Shown here one piece after another: positions 8,501-16,787 of a stretch of DNA of 64,000 bases (its first letter is position 1; each line of letters begins with the position of its first letter). Position numbers and translations under genes: made by a program. The notes under the pieces are model-generated. The model saw only the letters and a list, made by a program, of their open reading frames with translations. It had not been told where the DNA came from and made no database searches. The DNA is from Alphaproteobacteria bacterium (GTDB lineage Bacteria > Pseudomonadota > Alphaproteobacteria > Micavibrionales > Micavibrionaceae): NCBI GenBank assembly GCA_021775955.1, contig JAJFGU010000004.1:248001-312000 (forward strand). The letters are read 5' to 3'.

Positions 8501-8872
8501 TTACGCTTTTGTTAATTCTTGCCCTATACCCTGACTAATATGATTAATACGATGCTCAACCATTTCCTCGTTCCAAACCGGATTGCTTGGAGTAAAAATT
8601 GTTTGAACTGTTTCTGGAGCTGAAGCGTCTATGGAAGCCATTTCAATAGGGTTATGTTGCGCTAAGCCCATATTGTAATATATAGATGTTTTCTTCCATT
8701 CCCCGGCCATGCTAAGCACGTCTTCGACCCATATAGGGTAAGATTCTGTTGGAACCTGTGCCATGGATATTACATGGCGAGCATCCTCTCCGATGAGCCC
8801 TTGGCTACTACCAGGGCCTGCATTTTTTCTGCAATACTCTGCAATTCGATTGAAGTTCTCTAAAGTGGCCAT
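8501..8872 (-). CDS. hypothetical protein
   Basis: No family is recognised in this 123-residue soluble, AT-rich protein. It starts 'MATLENFNRIAEYCRKNAGP' after a GAGGA site and has its own promoter (8910-8938). There is no signal peptide or membrane segment. It sits between yebC and ruvC, genes often adjacent in this lineage, so it appears to be an inserted ORFan. Confidence 0.6.
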   Translation of the reverse strand: MATLENFNRIAEYCRKNAGPGSSQGLIGEDARHVISMAQVPTESYPIWVEDVLSMAGEWKKTSIYYNMGLAQHNPIEMASIDASAPETVQTIFTPSNPVWNEEMVEHRINHISQGIGQELTKA

Positions 8873-8909
8873 CTCTTCCTCACAATGATATTTTGCTTAT
8901 TGCTGACGT

Positions 8910-8938
8910 TATGTAACACACAATATGATTTATGTCAA
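8910..8938 (-). promoter_or_regulatory. sigma70-type promoter for the 8501-8872 gene
   Basis: On the minus strand a perfect TTGACA (8933-8938) is followed after 17 nt by TACATA (8910-8915). Transcription would begin about 30 nt upstream of the ATG at 8872. Confidence 0.6.
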
Positions 8939-8979
8939 TAGCCTTTCAGCTCTATACCACAGGAGCCATTGAAGTTGCC

Positions 8980-9735
8980 CTAACCCGCCGCAAGCAACTT
9001 CTCCATCACTTCATCGCTGACTTCGAAGTTCGGGGTGACATTTTGCACATCGTCGCTATCTTCCAGCGCATCGACCAGCTTGAGCACCGAGCCCGCCTGC
9101 GCTTCATCGACTTCGGCACTGACATTGGGCCGCCAGACCAGCCCCGCTCTTTCCGCCTCGCCAAACTTTTCCTCCAGCGCCTTTTGCACACTGGCAAAAT
9201 CATCCGGCGCGCAGCTAATCTCGTGCATTTCCTCATCGCTTTCAACATTGCTTGCCCCGGCCTCGAGCGCCGCTTCAAACATATCGTCGGCGCCGGCCTT
9301 ACCCGCCGGATAAATCACCTCACCCACCCGGTCGAACATAAACCCAACCGAGCCCGTCTCGCCTAAATTCCCGCCATGCTTGGTAAAAAGCGAGCGCACT
9401 TCGGAGGCCGTGCGGTTCTTATTGTCCGTCAGCGCCTCGACAATAATCGCCACCCCGCCGGGGCCATAACCCTCATAGCGGATTTCCTCGTAATTCTCGC
9501 CCTCGCCGGCGCCTGCTCCCTTTTGGATGGCGCGCTCAATGCCGTCTTTGGGCATGGACTGACCGCGCGCGGTAGAAACCGCCAGCCGCAGCCGCGGGTT
9601 CATATCCGGGTCCGGCCCGCCCAGCCTTACCGCCACGGTTATTTCCCGTCCCAGTTTGGAAAAAACTTTCGCGCGTTTTTTATCCTGCTTGCCCTTGCGG
9701 TGCTGGATATTCGCCCATTTGGAATGACCTGCCAT
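8980..9735 (-). CDS. yebC: YebC/PmpR family protein (TACO1 type)
   Basis: The 251-residue sequence begins with the family signature '[20 protein letters not shown]' and continues with '[20 protein letters not shown]', '[13 protein letters not shown]' and '[19 protein letters not shown]'. YebC proteins were described as transcription regulators; recent work supports a ribosome-associated role easing translation of proline-rich stretches. Position upstream of ruvC is the common order; here an ORFan intervenes. Confidence 0.96.
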   Translation of the reverse strand: MAGHSKWANIQHRKGKQDKKRAKVFSKLGREITVAVRLGGPDPDMNPRLRLAVSTARGQSMPKDGIERAIQKGAGAGEGENYEEIRYEGYGPGGVAIIVEALTDNKNRTASEVRSLFTKHGGNLGETGSVGFMFDRVGEVIYPAGKAGADDMFEAALEAGASNVESDEEMHEISCAPDDFASVQKALEEKFGEAERAGLVWRPNVSAEVDEAQAGSVLKLVDALEDSDDVQNVTPNFEVSDEVMEKLLAAG

Positions 9736-9830
9736 AAAATGTTACCCTTATCATATGCCTACAACTATAGCGTTTTAAAACAGCCTCTTATAGTTTATAA
9801 GGGTCACAGAGAGGAAGTTACAACAATTTA

Positions 9831-10382
9831 ATGAGCTACGATTTTCACAAAACCAAAATTCTAATTGTCGAAGACAATTTGCCGATGCTGGAGCTGACGA
9901 AATCTCTGCTGCAAACCTTTGGTGTCGGCGAAGTGATACCCGCCAAGCATGGCGAGGGCGGCTTTAAGGAATTTTGTAATCACAACCCTGATATCGTCAT
10001 TGCCGACTGGATGATGGTGCCGATGGATGGCATATCCCTGACCCGGCGCATGCGCAACGATCCCAAAAGCCCGAACCAGTACACGCCGGTGATCCTGATG
10101 ACCGGCTTTAGCGAAAAACGCCGCGTGGTCCAGGCCCGCGATGCCGGAGTGACCGAATTCCTGGTCAAGCCCTTTAACGCCCGCGATTTGTACCGCCGCA
10201 TTGCGCAGGTGATCGAACGCCCGCGCCAGTTTGTGCGCTCGGAAGATTTCTTCGGCCCCGACCGCCGCCGCTCAACCAAAGACGAGCACCGGGGCCCGTA
10301 CAGACGGACGCAGGACAAATCCATCACCCCCGAGGTTGAGGACATCGCTTTTCAGGAAATTGTTAAAAGCGGGGACAACTAG
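9831..10382 (+). CDS. single-domain response regulator (CheY-like receiver with basic tail)
   Basis: The receiver domain covers about residues 9-127: acidic pair in 'ILIVEDN', phospho-acceptor Asp in 'DIVIADWMMVPMDG', Thr in 'VILMTGF' and Lys in 'FLVKPFNARDLYRRI'. A ~55-residue Arg/Asp-rich tail ('GPDRRRSTKDEHRGPYRR') has no recognised output domain. It probably acts by protein contact in a phosphorelay. No histidine kinase is adjacent. The stop codon overlaps the first bases of a 274-bp palindromic element, and the next gene begins directly after that element. Confidence 0.9.
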   Translation: MSYDFHKTKILIVEDNLPMLELTKSLLQTFGVGEVIPAKHGEGGFKEFCNHNPDIVIADWMMVPMDGISLTRRMRNDPKSPNQYTPVILMTGFSEKRRVVQARDAGVTEFLVKPFNARDLYRRIAQVIERPRQFVRSEDFFGPDRRRSTKDEHRGPYRRTQDKSITPEVEDIAFQEIVKSGDN

Positions 10383-10654
10383 GGCTAGAACCTATTCCTT
10401 TCGTAAAATTCTGTTAAGCATGAATAGTACAGATACAAGAAAAGCAAGCGTGAGCATAGCCAAAGCTACGGTAAGCTTGCTTGACGCTGTAGATGTGCTA
10501 TTCATGCTTAACCCCTTTGGGGCGCTGCAAATTTTTGTGTCTGTTTGCTCAAATCACTTGACCTTGGACAAACCAGGGCCATGCGCGATTTTCACAAACA
10601 TGCATCAAAAATTTGACTAGCGCAGAAATTACGAAAGGAATAGGTTCTAGCCCT
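10381..10654. repeat. 274-bp nested palindromic element with 26-bp perfect terminal inverted repeats
   Basis: The arms at 10381-10406 and 10629-10654 are exact reverse complements (AGGGCTAGAACC... outermost). Inside, 10413-10427 pairs exactly with 10498-10512 (GTTAAGCATGAATAG), and AAGCAAGC with GCTTGCTT nests within that. In the right half GCGCT/AGCGC, CAAATTTTTG/CAAAAATTTG and TGTTTG/CAAACA nest in turn. The folded form would be one long stem with two hairpin arms. A 66-codon frame inside (10420-10620) lacks a ribosome site and is probably not a gene. It could be a non-autonomous mobile element or a structured RNA; no target-site duplication is evident. Confidence 0.85.
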
Positions 10655-10655
10655 G

Positions 10656-11201
10656 ATGACCACGCATTACAACCAGACCCCAAGGCGCAAAGCCGAATTT
10701 ATCAGACCGCCCAACACATTGAAGGCCAAGGTTGGCTCGGGGGGCTTAAGCGAAGACATTCTCAACCGGGCCGAGGCGCTTTTAGAAAATAACACCGTTG
10801 ATTTTCAGCCTTTGGCCGATATGTATCTGGGCACTTTGATGAAAGGCATTGAAGCCGCCAAGGAAGCCGGGCCGAGCGCCGATCGTGAACAGGTGATCGC
10901 GGCCATGCTCTATCCGGGGATGCAGCTCAAAGCCAATGGCGGCATGTTCCATTATCCGCTAGTGACGCTGGCTGCCGACAAGCTGATCCAGTTTCTTGAG
11001 GTCATCCATGAACCGGACATTGAATCGATTGAGATTGTTTTGGGTTTTCACACCACCATCCGCGCGGTGGTGCTGGGCAAAATCAAAGGTGATGGCGGCG
11101 AGCACGGTGCATCGCTGCTCAAGGCGCTGGATGGTGCCTGCACCCGCTATTTTGATAAATATAAGGGCACGCTCGACAAACTCGAAGACGGCGAGTTTTA
11201 A
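10656..11201 (+). CDS. conserved hypothetical protein next to response regulator
   Basis: No family is recognised with certainty in this 181-residue protein. It is soluble and largely helical, with 'ILNRAEALLENNTVDFQPLA' and 'LAADKLIQFLEVIHEPDIES'. The C-terminal 'GGEHGASLLKALDGACTRYF' is helix-forming. The ATG follows the palindromic element by one base, and the only purine-rich site (GAAAGGAA) lies within the element's right arm, about 15 nt upstream. Same-strand pairing with the response regulator suggests a signalling partner; this is inference. Confidence 0.75.
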   Translation: MTTHYNQTPRRKAEFIRPPNTLKAKVGSGGLSEDILNRAEALLENNTVDFQPLADMYLGTLMKGIEAAKEAGPSADREQVIAAMLYPGMQLKANGGMFHYPLVTLAADKLIQFLEVIHEPDIESIEIVLGFHTTIRAVVLGKIKGDGGEHGASLLKALDGACTRYFDKYKGTLDKLEDGEF

Positions 11202-11220
11202 AGGGCTGAGGCGCAAAACC

Positions 11221-11258
11221 TTGACATAAGCGCTGTGGTTTCGTAAAGATCTTATATT
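11221..11258 (+). promoter_or_regulatory. possible promoter for the 11286-12047 gene
   Basis: A perfect TTGACA at 11221-11226 precedes TAAAGA at 17 nt and TATATT further on (11253-11258). The -35 is convincing; the -10 choice is not. Confidence 0.4.
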
Positions 11259-11285
11259 CTGAAAATTATGAGTATGAGGTTCCAA

Positions 11286-12047
11286 ATGTCACAAACAGCT
11301 TTAGCACCATCCGACACAGAATTATCCAAAAAAAATCTTATTACACAAAGAATTCTAGAACATATTGCCAACGGGCGCCACAAATACAAAGTAAGTTTTG
11401 CCACCAAGGATGAACGCAAGTGGGTTATTTTTTCAAAACAGCCTGATGACCCTGACCGTCAACCTCTATATGTAGACCAATTTAGAGATCCTCCTGATAT
11501 TGAGCTTATTCGTAGTGTGAGTAATGCAAGGCTTATCGACTTTAAGAAGACAAGAGGTCTGTATGACGACACGAAGGTTGCTATGAAGTCGGATGAAACA
11601 CATTCAGGATGGTGTTCCTCAACTGGAGGCATTGGCATTTCTCATGACCTGCCAGAATTAGAAAGGGATGTAACTTTTATAGATTACAGTATTGCTTTTG
11701 ATCGAAAATCAATTCAAGTAAACCCATTATGGCTTAACCCCATGGATAACCAAAACTTATCCAGATGGTTTCTAATAGCTGTGGCCAAACCACCGCAGAA
11801 AGGGGACTTAAGGGAAGCTTTTGAAAATATTAAGAATGCAGCATGGCAACTATCTCCGAAAACTCTGATAGAATACCCAAGCAGAGATGTGGTGGGCTCT
11901 AAGAATACACTCATTGAAAACCATGATAAATTGAAAAAAACAATTAATGAAACTGATCTTTCAGATATTTTAGGTGAAAAAGAAAGAGACGCTCTTGTCT
12001 CAAATGCTGTCGGTTACGATGTTTTCCCGGATAAATCCTATAATTAA
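11286..12047 (+). CDS. hypothetical protein
   Basis: This is an AT-rich gene of 253 residues from the ATG at 11286, chosen because GAGGT lies 6 nt upstream; an in-frame ATG at 11268 lacks a site. No known domain is recognised. It is hydrophilic with no signal peptide ('LITQRILEHIANGRHKYKVSF', 'WVIFSKQPDDPDRQPLYVDQF'). It overlaps the convergent phosphodiesterase gene by 4 bp. The base composition and isolated promoter mark it as an inserted ORFan. Confidence 0.65.
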   Translation: MSQTALAPSDTELSKKNLITQRILEHIANGRHKYKVSFATKDERKWVIFSKQPDDPDRQPLYVDQFRDPPDIELIRSVSNARLIDFKKTRGLYDDTKVAMKSDETHSGWCSSTGGIGISHDLPELERDVTFIDYSIAFDRKSIQVNPLWLNPMDNQNLSRWFLIAVAKPPQKGDLREAFENIKNAAWQLSPKTLIEYPSRDVVGSKNTLIENHDKLKKTINETDLSDILGEKERDALVSNAVGYDVFPDKSYN

Positions 12048-12862
12048 TTACTCCCCGGCACCGTTTCCGCCAGCCCGGTGCCAACGCGCACAGGCTCGAT
12101 GGACTGCGCCAGGCCTGTGCCGTCATCGGTGATAATAAACGCGCCGCAGAGCATGCCCTCCTCGGCTGCTGGAATAAATTTCTCACCCGGCATTTTTTTC
12201 ACAAATTTCTGTGTGGCAATTTCCTTGCGCACGCCGATGACGCTGTTGTAATCGCCGCTCATCCCGGCATCGCTCATATAGGCGGTGCCGTGCTCCAACA
12301 CATGCGCATCCGCCGTCGGCACATGGGTATGGGTGCCGATCACACCCGATACCCGCCCGTCAAAATGATGACCGAAGGACATTTTTTCCGATGTGGTTTC
12401 GGCATGAAAATCAACGAAGATCGCGCTGGATGATTTGCCCATAGGGTTGTCTTCTAAAAACACATCCACCACCCGGAACGGGTCGTCCAGCGGGTCCATG
12501 AACAACCGTCCCATCGCATTGATAATCGTAATGCTGCGCCCATCGGCCAGTTTATGCTCATACGCCCCCTGCCCCGGCGTGCCCGGCGGGAAGTTGATCG
12601 GGCGGAGTAATTGCTTGTCTTTGTCGATATAGGGAATAATCTCGCGCTGATCCCAGATATGATTGCCGGTGGTGATGCAATCCACGCCCAGCTCATAAAA
12701 CCCCTTACAGATTTTCGGGCTGATGCCTTTGCCATGGGCGGCGTTTTCACCGTTGACGATAATCACATCAGGCGAAAGCTTATCCTTTAGGTCAGGTAGG
12801 TGCGTCTCGAGCGCTTCACGCCCGGAGCGGCCCATAATATCGCCGATAAAAAGTATTCTCAT
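12044..12862 (-). CDS. YmdB-type metallophosphoesterase (TIGR00282 family)
   Basis: The 272-residue protein has the dimetal phosphoesterase motifs of the YmdB family: 'MRILFIGDIMGRSGREAL' (Asp8), 'DVIIVNGENAAHGKGI', 'DCITTGNHIWD', 'FVDFHAETTSEK' and 'VIGTHTHVPTADAHVL'. In Bacillus and Deinococcus such proteins hydrolyse 2',3'-cyclic nucleotides or cAMP; the substrate here is unknown. It is followed by a palindromic repeat and the FTHF cyclo-ligase gene upstream on the same strand. Confidence 0.9.
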   Translation of the reverse strand: MRILFIGDIMGRSGREALETHLPDLKDKLSPDVIIVNGENAAHGKGISPKICKGFYELGVDCITTGNHIWDQREIIPYIDKDKQLLRPINFPPGTPGQGAYEHKLADGRSITIINAMGRLFMDPLDDPFRVVDVFLEDNPMGKSSSAIFVDFHAETTSEKMSFGHHFDGRVSGVIGTHTHVPTADAHVLEHGTAYMSDAGMSGDYNSVIGVRKEIATQKFVKKMPGEKFIPAAEEGMLCGAFIITDDGTGLAQSIEPVRVGTGLAETVPGSN

Positions 12863-12880
12863 GTTGTTCCTTATCCTACT

Positions 12881-12952
12881 TCTGCTTTCCCCGCGAAAGC
12901 GGGGACCTTTCTGTGCACCTTCAAAGATTCCCGCTTACGCGGGAAAAGCAGA
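12881..12952. repeat. dispersed palindromic repeat (TTCCCCGCGAAAGCGGGGA family), copy 1
   Basis: Short hairpins CCCCGCGAAAGCGGGG and CCCGCTTACGCGGG are flanked by the outer arms TCTGCTTT/AAAAGCAGA. It is related to the unit nested at 23476-23543. It lies between the phosphodiesterase and cyclo-ligase genes. Confidence 0.8.
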
Positions 12953-12956
12953 AAGG

Positions 12957-13529
12957 TTAATCAAAACGCAACGCCTCATTCGGCGTAATCACCCAGTCGA
13001 GTTTTTCATCATGATCCTCGACCGGCAGATTAAATAAACAGGCCTGCTGCGCATAGGCAACACCAACGGCCGTAATTTCTTTCTTTTCCCGCAGCGCCCT
13101 TAACGTCGCATCATAATAGCCACCGCCATAGCCCAGACGATACCCCCGGCGATCAAAAGCCAGCAACGGCACAATGACGATATCGGGCTCAATCCATTGC
13201 GTCTGCTCGCTTATAAGGGGCTGCATCACGTCATACGGTCCGGTCTCAAGAGATTCTCCTTCGCTCCAGCGCGCAAATTTCAGCTCTATGCCGTCTTTTT
13301 GCACAACCGGCAGCCCACAGATATGGCCATTTTTCTGCAAACGCTCAAGGATCGCATAAGGGTCGAATTCCTTCTCTTTTGGCCAGTACGTGGCAACGAC
13401 CTGATCCGCCTTTGGCTTGATATGCTCAAAGAAAACGTCACAGGCCCCGTCCGGGTCTTCCTCCCGTGGGTCCATCATCACCCGGTGGCGCAGCGCTTCT
13501 GCTCTCAATACGTCTTTAGACTCTGACAT
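12957..13529 (-). CDS. 5-formyltetrahydrofolate cyclo-ligase
   Basis: This enzyme converts 5-formyl-THF to 5,10-methenyl-THF using ATP. The 190-residue protein shows the C-terminal family signature 'IVPLLAFDRRGYRLGYGGGYYDATL' and 'VGVAYAQQ', plus the N-terminal 'LRAEALRHRVMM' region. Length is normal. In proteobacteria this gene (ygfA/fau) typically lies downstream of zapA and the 6S RNA gene; zapA is present here, with a 440-bp gap in between. Confidence 0.93.
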   Translation of the reverse strand: MSESKDVLRAEALRHRVMMDPREEDPDGACDVFFEHIKPKADQVVATYWPKEKEFDPYAILERLQKNGHICGLPVVQKDGIELKFARWSEGESLETGPYDVMQPLISEQTQWIEPDIVIVPLLAFDRRGYRLGYGGGYYDATLRALREKKEITAVGVAYAQQACLFNLPVEDHDEKLDWVITPNEALRFD

Positions 13530-13557
13530 TTTTGTAGGGTTTAACCTTCCTAAAGTC

Positions 13558-13586
13558 GGTTAAGACGATTATGGGGAGTCTTAACC
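13558..13586. terminator. stem-loop GGTTAAGAC/GTCTTAACC
   Basis: A perfect 9-bp inverted repeat with an 11-nt loop lies between the cyclo-ligase start and the putative structured RNA. It lacks a U-run on the minus strand, so it may be an RNA processing or end structure rather than a classical terminator. Confidence 0.4.
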
Positions 13587-13587
13587 A

Positions 13588-13850
13588 AGCTTGCGCAGGT
13601 TAAACAAAACAAAACCGCTTTGCGAGGTCAAACGTGACAAATCCGCTGGTTTCCTGTACAACCACCTCCGCTGCGGGAGCATGTGATACGACTTAATCCC
13701 GGAGGCCGATACATTTTCGCAAGGGAGCTGTCCCTGTCCATTATTACGGGTTTGTCCTGGGGTTTTGGATATCATGGCACCCACCTGGTTTTCCAGGGCC
13801 CACGCGGATACGACCGTACACGGCTCCTGTGGCACTTTTCAGATTACCCC
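13588..13850 (-). ncRNA. candidate structured RNA at the 6S (ssrS) position
   Basis: This gap between zapA and the FTHF cyclo-ligase gene is where 6S RNA lies in many proteobacteria. Read on the minus strand, the 5' side (AGCCG, GGTCGT, ATCCGC) can pair with the 3' side (GCGGAT, GACC, CGGTT), giving a long rod. It contains internal hairpins such as CCTGGAAAACCAGG and CCTCCG/CGGAGG. A promoter-like TTGTAT, 16 nt, TATTTT lies just upstream on the minus strand. I cannot confirm 6S by sequence memory, and the rod looks longer than typical alphaproteobacterial 6S RNA. Ends are approximate. Confidence 0.45.
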
Positions 13851-13970
13851 AAAATAAAATTTAGCTAGAAAAATACAAGGAAAATCCGCCCGCAGAACCG
13901 GAATGTACATTTCCGTACATGAGGATTCGAGAACGGATTTGACGCCGTAGGTTTCAGATAAATTTGATTT

Positions 13971-14306
13971 TTAGGCTTTTTCGACGATGCGCTCGGCGAC
14001 CAGGTTAATCCGGTCCGCCAGATGATCGATGGTCTCGGCCACGATTTGCTCATCTTCGGAGGCTGTCGTTTCGGTGATTTCATCCCCCATCACAGAAATA
14101 TTATCACGCAGATCAAACGCCTCATCGGCCAGCATGATAGCGGTCAGGACCAGCAAATGGGATTCGTTATTGGCTGCGCCGATTTCGGAGATATCACGGA
14201 TTTTACTGTCGACATGATGGCTGAGGTCCATGACGCGTTGTTCCTGCCCGTCATCGCAGAAAATGCCGTAATTGCGCCCGTTGATTGTGATTGTGACCTC
14301 GCCCAT
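13971..14306 (-). CDS. zapA: cell division protein ZapA
   Basis: ZapA cross-links FtsZ protofilaments at the division site. The 111-residue protein begins 'MGEVTITINGRNYGIFCDDG' followed by 'VMDLSHHVDSKIRDIS' and 'HLLVLTAIMLADEAFDLRD', the standard ZapA globular head. The C-terminal half is a predicted coiled coil for dimerisation. It is 5 bp downstream of a small coiled-coil gene. Context with the downstream RNA candidate and the cyclo-ligase is conserved. Confidence 0.9.
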   Translation of the reverse strand: MGEVTITINGRNYGIFCDDGQEQRVMDLSHHVDSKIRDISEIGAANNESHLLVLTAIMLADEAFDLRDNISVMGDEITETTASEDEQIVAETIDHLADRINLVAERIVEKA

Positions 14307-14311
14307 TGACT

Positions 14312-14527
14312 CTAACCTCCCTGCAGTAACGCTTCTACTTTTTCGATCGCATGATCTATTTTCTTTGCCACCAGCTGCGCCTTAGGGTCAACTTTCGTCG
14401 TCGCCGCCTTCACGGCATTTTCATTCGATGGCGGTGTGAACATATCCGGCTGTTCGCCATGTAATACCTTCTCAAGCCCGCTAACCGAGCCTTCGAGTTT
14501 TTGCAAAGCTTGCCTGACAGGCGACAT
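14312..14527 (-). CDS. small coiled-coil protein upstream of zapA
   Basis: This 71-residue protein starts 'MSPVRQALQKLEGSVSGLEK' after a GAGGGG site; a TTG 21 nt further upstream is less likely. N- and C-terminal helices ('LQKLEGSVSGLEKVL', 'VAKKIDHAIEKVEALL') flank a Pro/Asn linker. Small coiled-coil genes (DUF4164-like) commonly precede zapA in alphaproteobacteria, suggesting a ZapB-like division accessory, but the match here is by position and shape only. Confidence 0.75.
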   Translation of the reverse strand: MSPVRQALQKLEGSVSGLEKVLHGEQPDMFTPPSNENAVKAATTKVDPKAQLVAKKIDHAIEKVEALLQGG

Positions 14528-14840
14528 GAACTTCCCCTCGCGGTACAAATTAAAATGTAGAAAACGCGCCTATTATCAACCTTGTGTCGGATTGGTCAAG
14601 TGCCGGTTTTTAATTTTCTTATTTAGAGCACAGAAATGTTGACCTGCCCTTGCTGCAAAGGCATTGTACAAACACTTATAATAAACACCTTCGTCATCCC
14701 GGCGGCGCACGAAGTGCGCTTATACAGCCGGGACCCAGTAAAGACAGCAGCTTTGCTGCTGACATATGGATCCCCGATGTTTAAGCCATGCTACGCATAG
14801 CCTCGGGGATGACGGATTAGAAAAGGGAAGCCTCGAATCC
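14528..14840 (+). promoter_or_regulatory. tkt upstream region with TATAAT box and palindromic leader
   Basis: This 313-bp gap separates the divergent zapA cluster and tkt. A consensus TATAAT (14677-14682) faces tkt, but its -35 (TGCAAA at 17 nt) is weak. If used, the mRNA leader would be about 150 nt and contain the whole palindromic repeat 14693-14813. Nothing else is recognised. Confidence 0.4.
14693..14813. repeat. dispersed palindromic repeat (GTCATCCCGGCG family), copy 1
   Basis: The unit runs from GTCATCCCGGCGGCGCACG to CCTCGGGGATGAC with inner hairpins GCAGC TTT GCTGC and GCCATGCTACGCATAGC. Related copies lie at 45875-46000, 51961-52050 and 57006-57134. Confidence 0.85.
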
Positions 14841-16787
14841 ATGACCTCTGCGCAAGCCACCACCGAATCAAAAGCCAATACAAACCCTGATCTTGATCTT
14901 AAACAAATGGCCAATGCCATAAGGGCCCTGGCGATGGATGCGGTGCAGGCCGCCAATTCCGGCCATCCCGGCATGCCGATGGGTATGGCCGATGTTGCCA
15001 CAGTGCTGTATACGAAGTTTTTGAAATTCGATCCGAAAAACCCCGAATGGCCGGACCGCGATAGATTTGTGCTTTCCGCAGGCCACGGCTCAATGCTGCT
15101 TTACGCGCTGAATTACCTCACGGGCTACGAGAAAATAACGCTCGATCAGATTAAGAATTTCCGTCAATTGGGTTACATCACTGCTGGCCACCCGGAAGTA
15201 GAGCTGGATGCAGGGATTGAAACCACCACCGGCCCGCTGGGCCAGGGTATTTCCACGGCTGTCGGTATGGCGCTGGCCGAGCGCGTTCTAAATGCCCGCC
15301 ACGGCGATAGCGTTAATCACTTCACCTATGTGATTGCCAGCGACGGCGACATGATGGAAGGCATCTCCCACGAAGCCTGCTCCCTTGCCGGGCATTTGAA
15401 CCTGCACAAGATGATTGTGCTCTATGACGATAACGGCATTTGTATTGACGGCTCGACGGATACATCTTTCAGCGACGATACGCCGAAGCGTTTTGAATCC
15501 TATGGCTGGGATGTGCAGACAATCGACGGTCACAATTTTGATGAGATCGAATCCGCGATTGCAAAAGCCCAAACCACAGACACCCCCAGCCTCATCTGCT
15601 GCAAAACTAAAATCGGCTTTGGCGCACCGACCAAGGAAAATTCTGCCGCCTCTCATGGGGCCCCGTTGGGCGAAGAGGAAATCGCAGGGGCGCGCAAAAA
15701 TCTCGGCTGGCCGCATGGCCCGTTTGAGGTTCCTGACGATATTCTTGCCCAGTGGCGCACAACCGGGCAGCAAGGCTCTTCCGACAATGCACCCGATGAC
15801 GATATCTCCAAGACCATCGCGCCGATCATAGCGCAGCTCAAAAAAGACTTCGCCTCCGAAAAACCGAAAATGGCCACGCGCCAGACCTCCGGCAAGGTGT
15901 TGGAAAGCCTCCTCCCTGCCGTAAAGAAAATGATTGGCGGCAGCGCCGACCTCACCGGTTCCAACAACACTATCGTCAAGGAATGTGGCATTCTCTCCAA
16001 AGACAATTATGACGCCCAATACATTCATTACGGCGTACGCGAGCACGGCATGGCCGCATGCATGAACGGCATGGCGCTGCATGGCGGCATCATTCCCTAT
16101 TCCGGTACGTTTTTGCAATTTGCCGATTACTCGCGCCCGGCCATTCGTCTTGGCGCATTAATGAAGCAACGCGTCATCCACGTCATGACGCATGACTCGA
16201 TTGGCCTGGGCGAAGATGGCCCAACCCATCAACCGGTTGAACATTTAGCCGCTTTGCGTGCGATCCCGAATTTGAATGTCTTCCGTCCTTGTGATGGGAT
16301 CGAAACTGCCGAGTGCTGGGAACTGGCGTTAAACGCAGCTGAAACCCCGAGCGTTATGGCCCTCACCCGTCAGGGCCTGCCAACATTGCGCGAAGATTCA
16401 AAAGAAAACCTATCCGCGCGTGGCGCTTATATCCTGAAAGATTCCGACGGTGATCCTGAAGTCACTCTCTTTGCCTCCGGCTCCGAAGTTTCAATTGCTG
16501 TTGAAGCAGCAGAGCAACTGGACACCAATACGCGCATTATATCTGTGCCCTGCATGGATCTGTTCTGGGAGCAGGACGGTGAATACATCCAAAGCCTGCT
16601 ATGCAATAAATCAGTGAAAGTCGGAATTGAAGCCGCCGTGCGCCAGAGCTGGGACCGCATCATCGGCGGGCATTCACCCTTTATCGGTATGGATGGTTTC
16701 GGTGCAAGCGCGCCCGCCAGCGATCTCTACAAACATTTTGGCATCACTGCCGAAGCTGTGGTTGAGGCTGTTAAGAAGAAACTCTAG
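14841..16787 (+). CDS. tkt: transketolase
   Basis: Transketolase transfers two-carbon ketol units in the pentose phosphate pathway using thiamine diphosphate. The start at 14841 ('MTSAQATTESKANTNPDLDL') excludes residues that would be encoded by the upstream palindrome; AAGGGA lies about 12 nt upstream. Recognisable are 'NSGHPGMPMGMADVATVLY', the ThDP region 'ASDGDMMEGISHEACSLAGH', 'GHNFDEIESAI' and the transketolase motif 'THDSIGLGEDGPTHQPVEHL'. Product is 648 residues, normal for the family. Its stop overlaps the convergent FTR1 stop by two bases. Confidence 0.97.
   Translation: MTSAQATTESKANTNPDLDLKQMANAIRALAMDAVQAANSGHPGMPMGMADVATVLYTKFLKFDPKNPEWPDRDRFVLSAGHGSMLLYALNYLTGYEKITLDQIKNFRQLGYITAGHPEVELDAGIETTTGPLGQGISTAVGMALAERVLNARHGDSVNHFTYVIASDGDMMEGISHEACSLAGHLNLHKMIVLYDDNGICIDGSTDTSFSDDTPKRFESYGWDVQTIDGHNFDEIESAIAKAQTTDTPSLICCKTKIGFGAPTKENSAASHGAPLGEEEIAGARKNLGWPHGPFEVPDDILAQWRTTGQQGSSDNAPDDDISKTIAPIIAQLKKDFASEKPKMATRQTSGKVLESLLPAVKKMIGGSADLTGSNNTIVKECGILSKDNYDAQYIHYGVREHGMAACMNGMALHGGIIPYSGTFLQFADYSRPAIRLGALMKQRVIHVMTHDSIGLGEDGPTHQPVEHLAALRAIPNLNVFRPCDGIETAECWELALNAAETPSVMALTRQGLPTLREDSKENLSARGAYILKDSDGDPEVTLFASGSEVSIAVEAAEQLDTNTRIISVPCMDLFWEQDGEYIQSLLCNKSVKVGIEAAVRQSWDRIIGGHSPFIGMDGFGASAPASDLYKHFGITAEAVVEAVKKKL

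Noticed and set aside
10420-10620. 66-codon frame inside the 274-bp palindrome
   Set aside because: No ribosome site, and the codons follow the palindrome structure; kept only as a remark.
13581-13835. 84-codon minus-strand frame in the zapA-cyclo-ligase gap
   Set aside because: It overlaps the structured RNA candidate and has no ribosome site or recognisable protein features.
13588-13850. tmRNA, RNase P RNA or SRP RNA
   Set aside because: Their signature stretches (tag-peptide codons, GAGGAAAGUC core, GGAAGCAGC loop) are absent.
15288-16118. 276-codon frame antisense to transketolase
   Set aside because: It lies fully inside tkt, whose family motifs are clear; no start site or homology is apparent.
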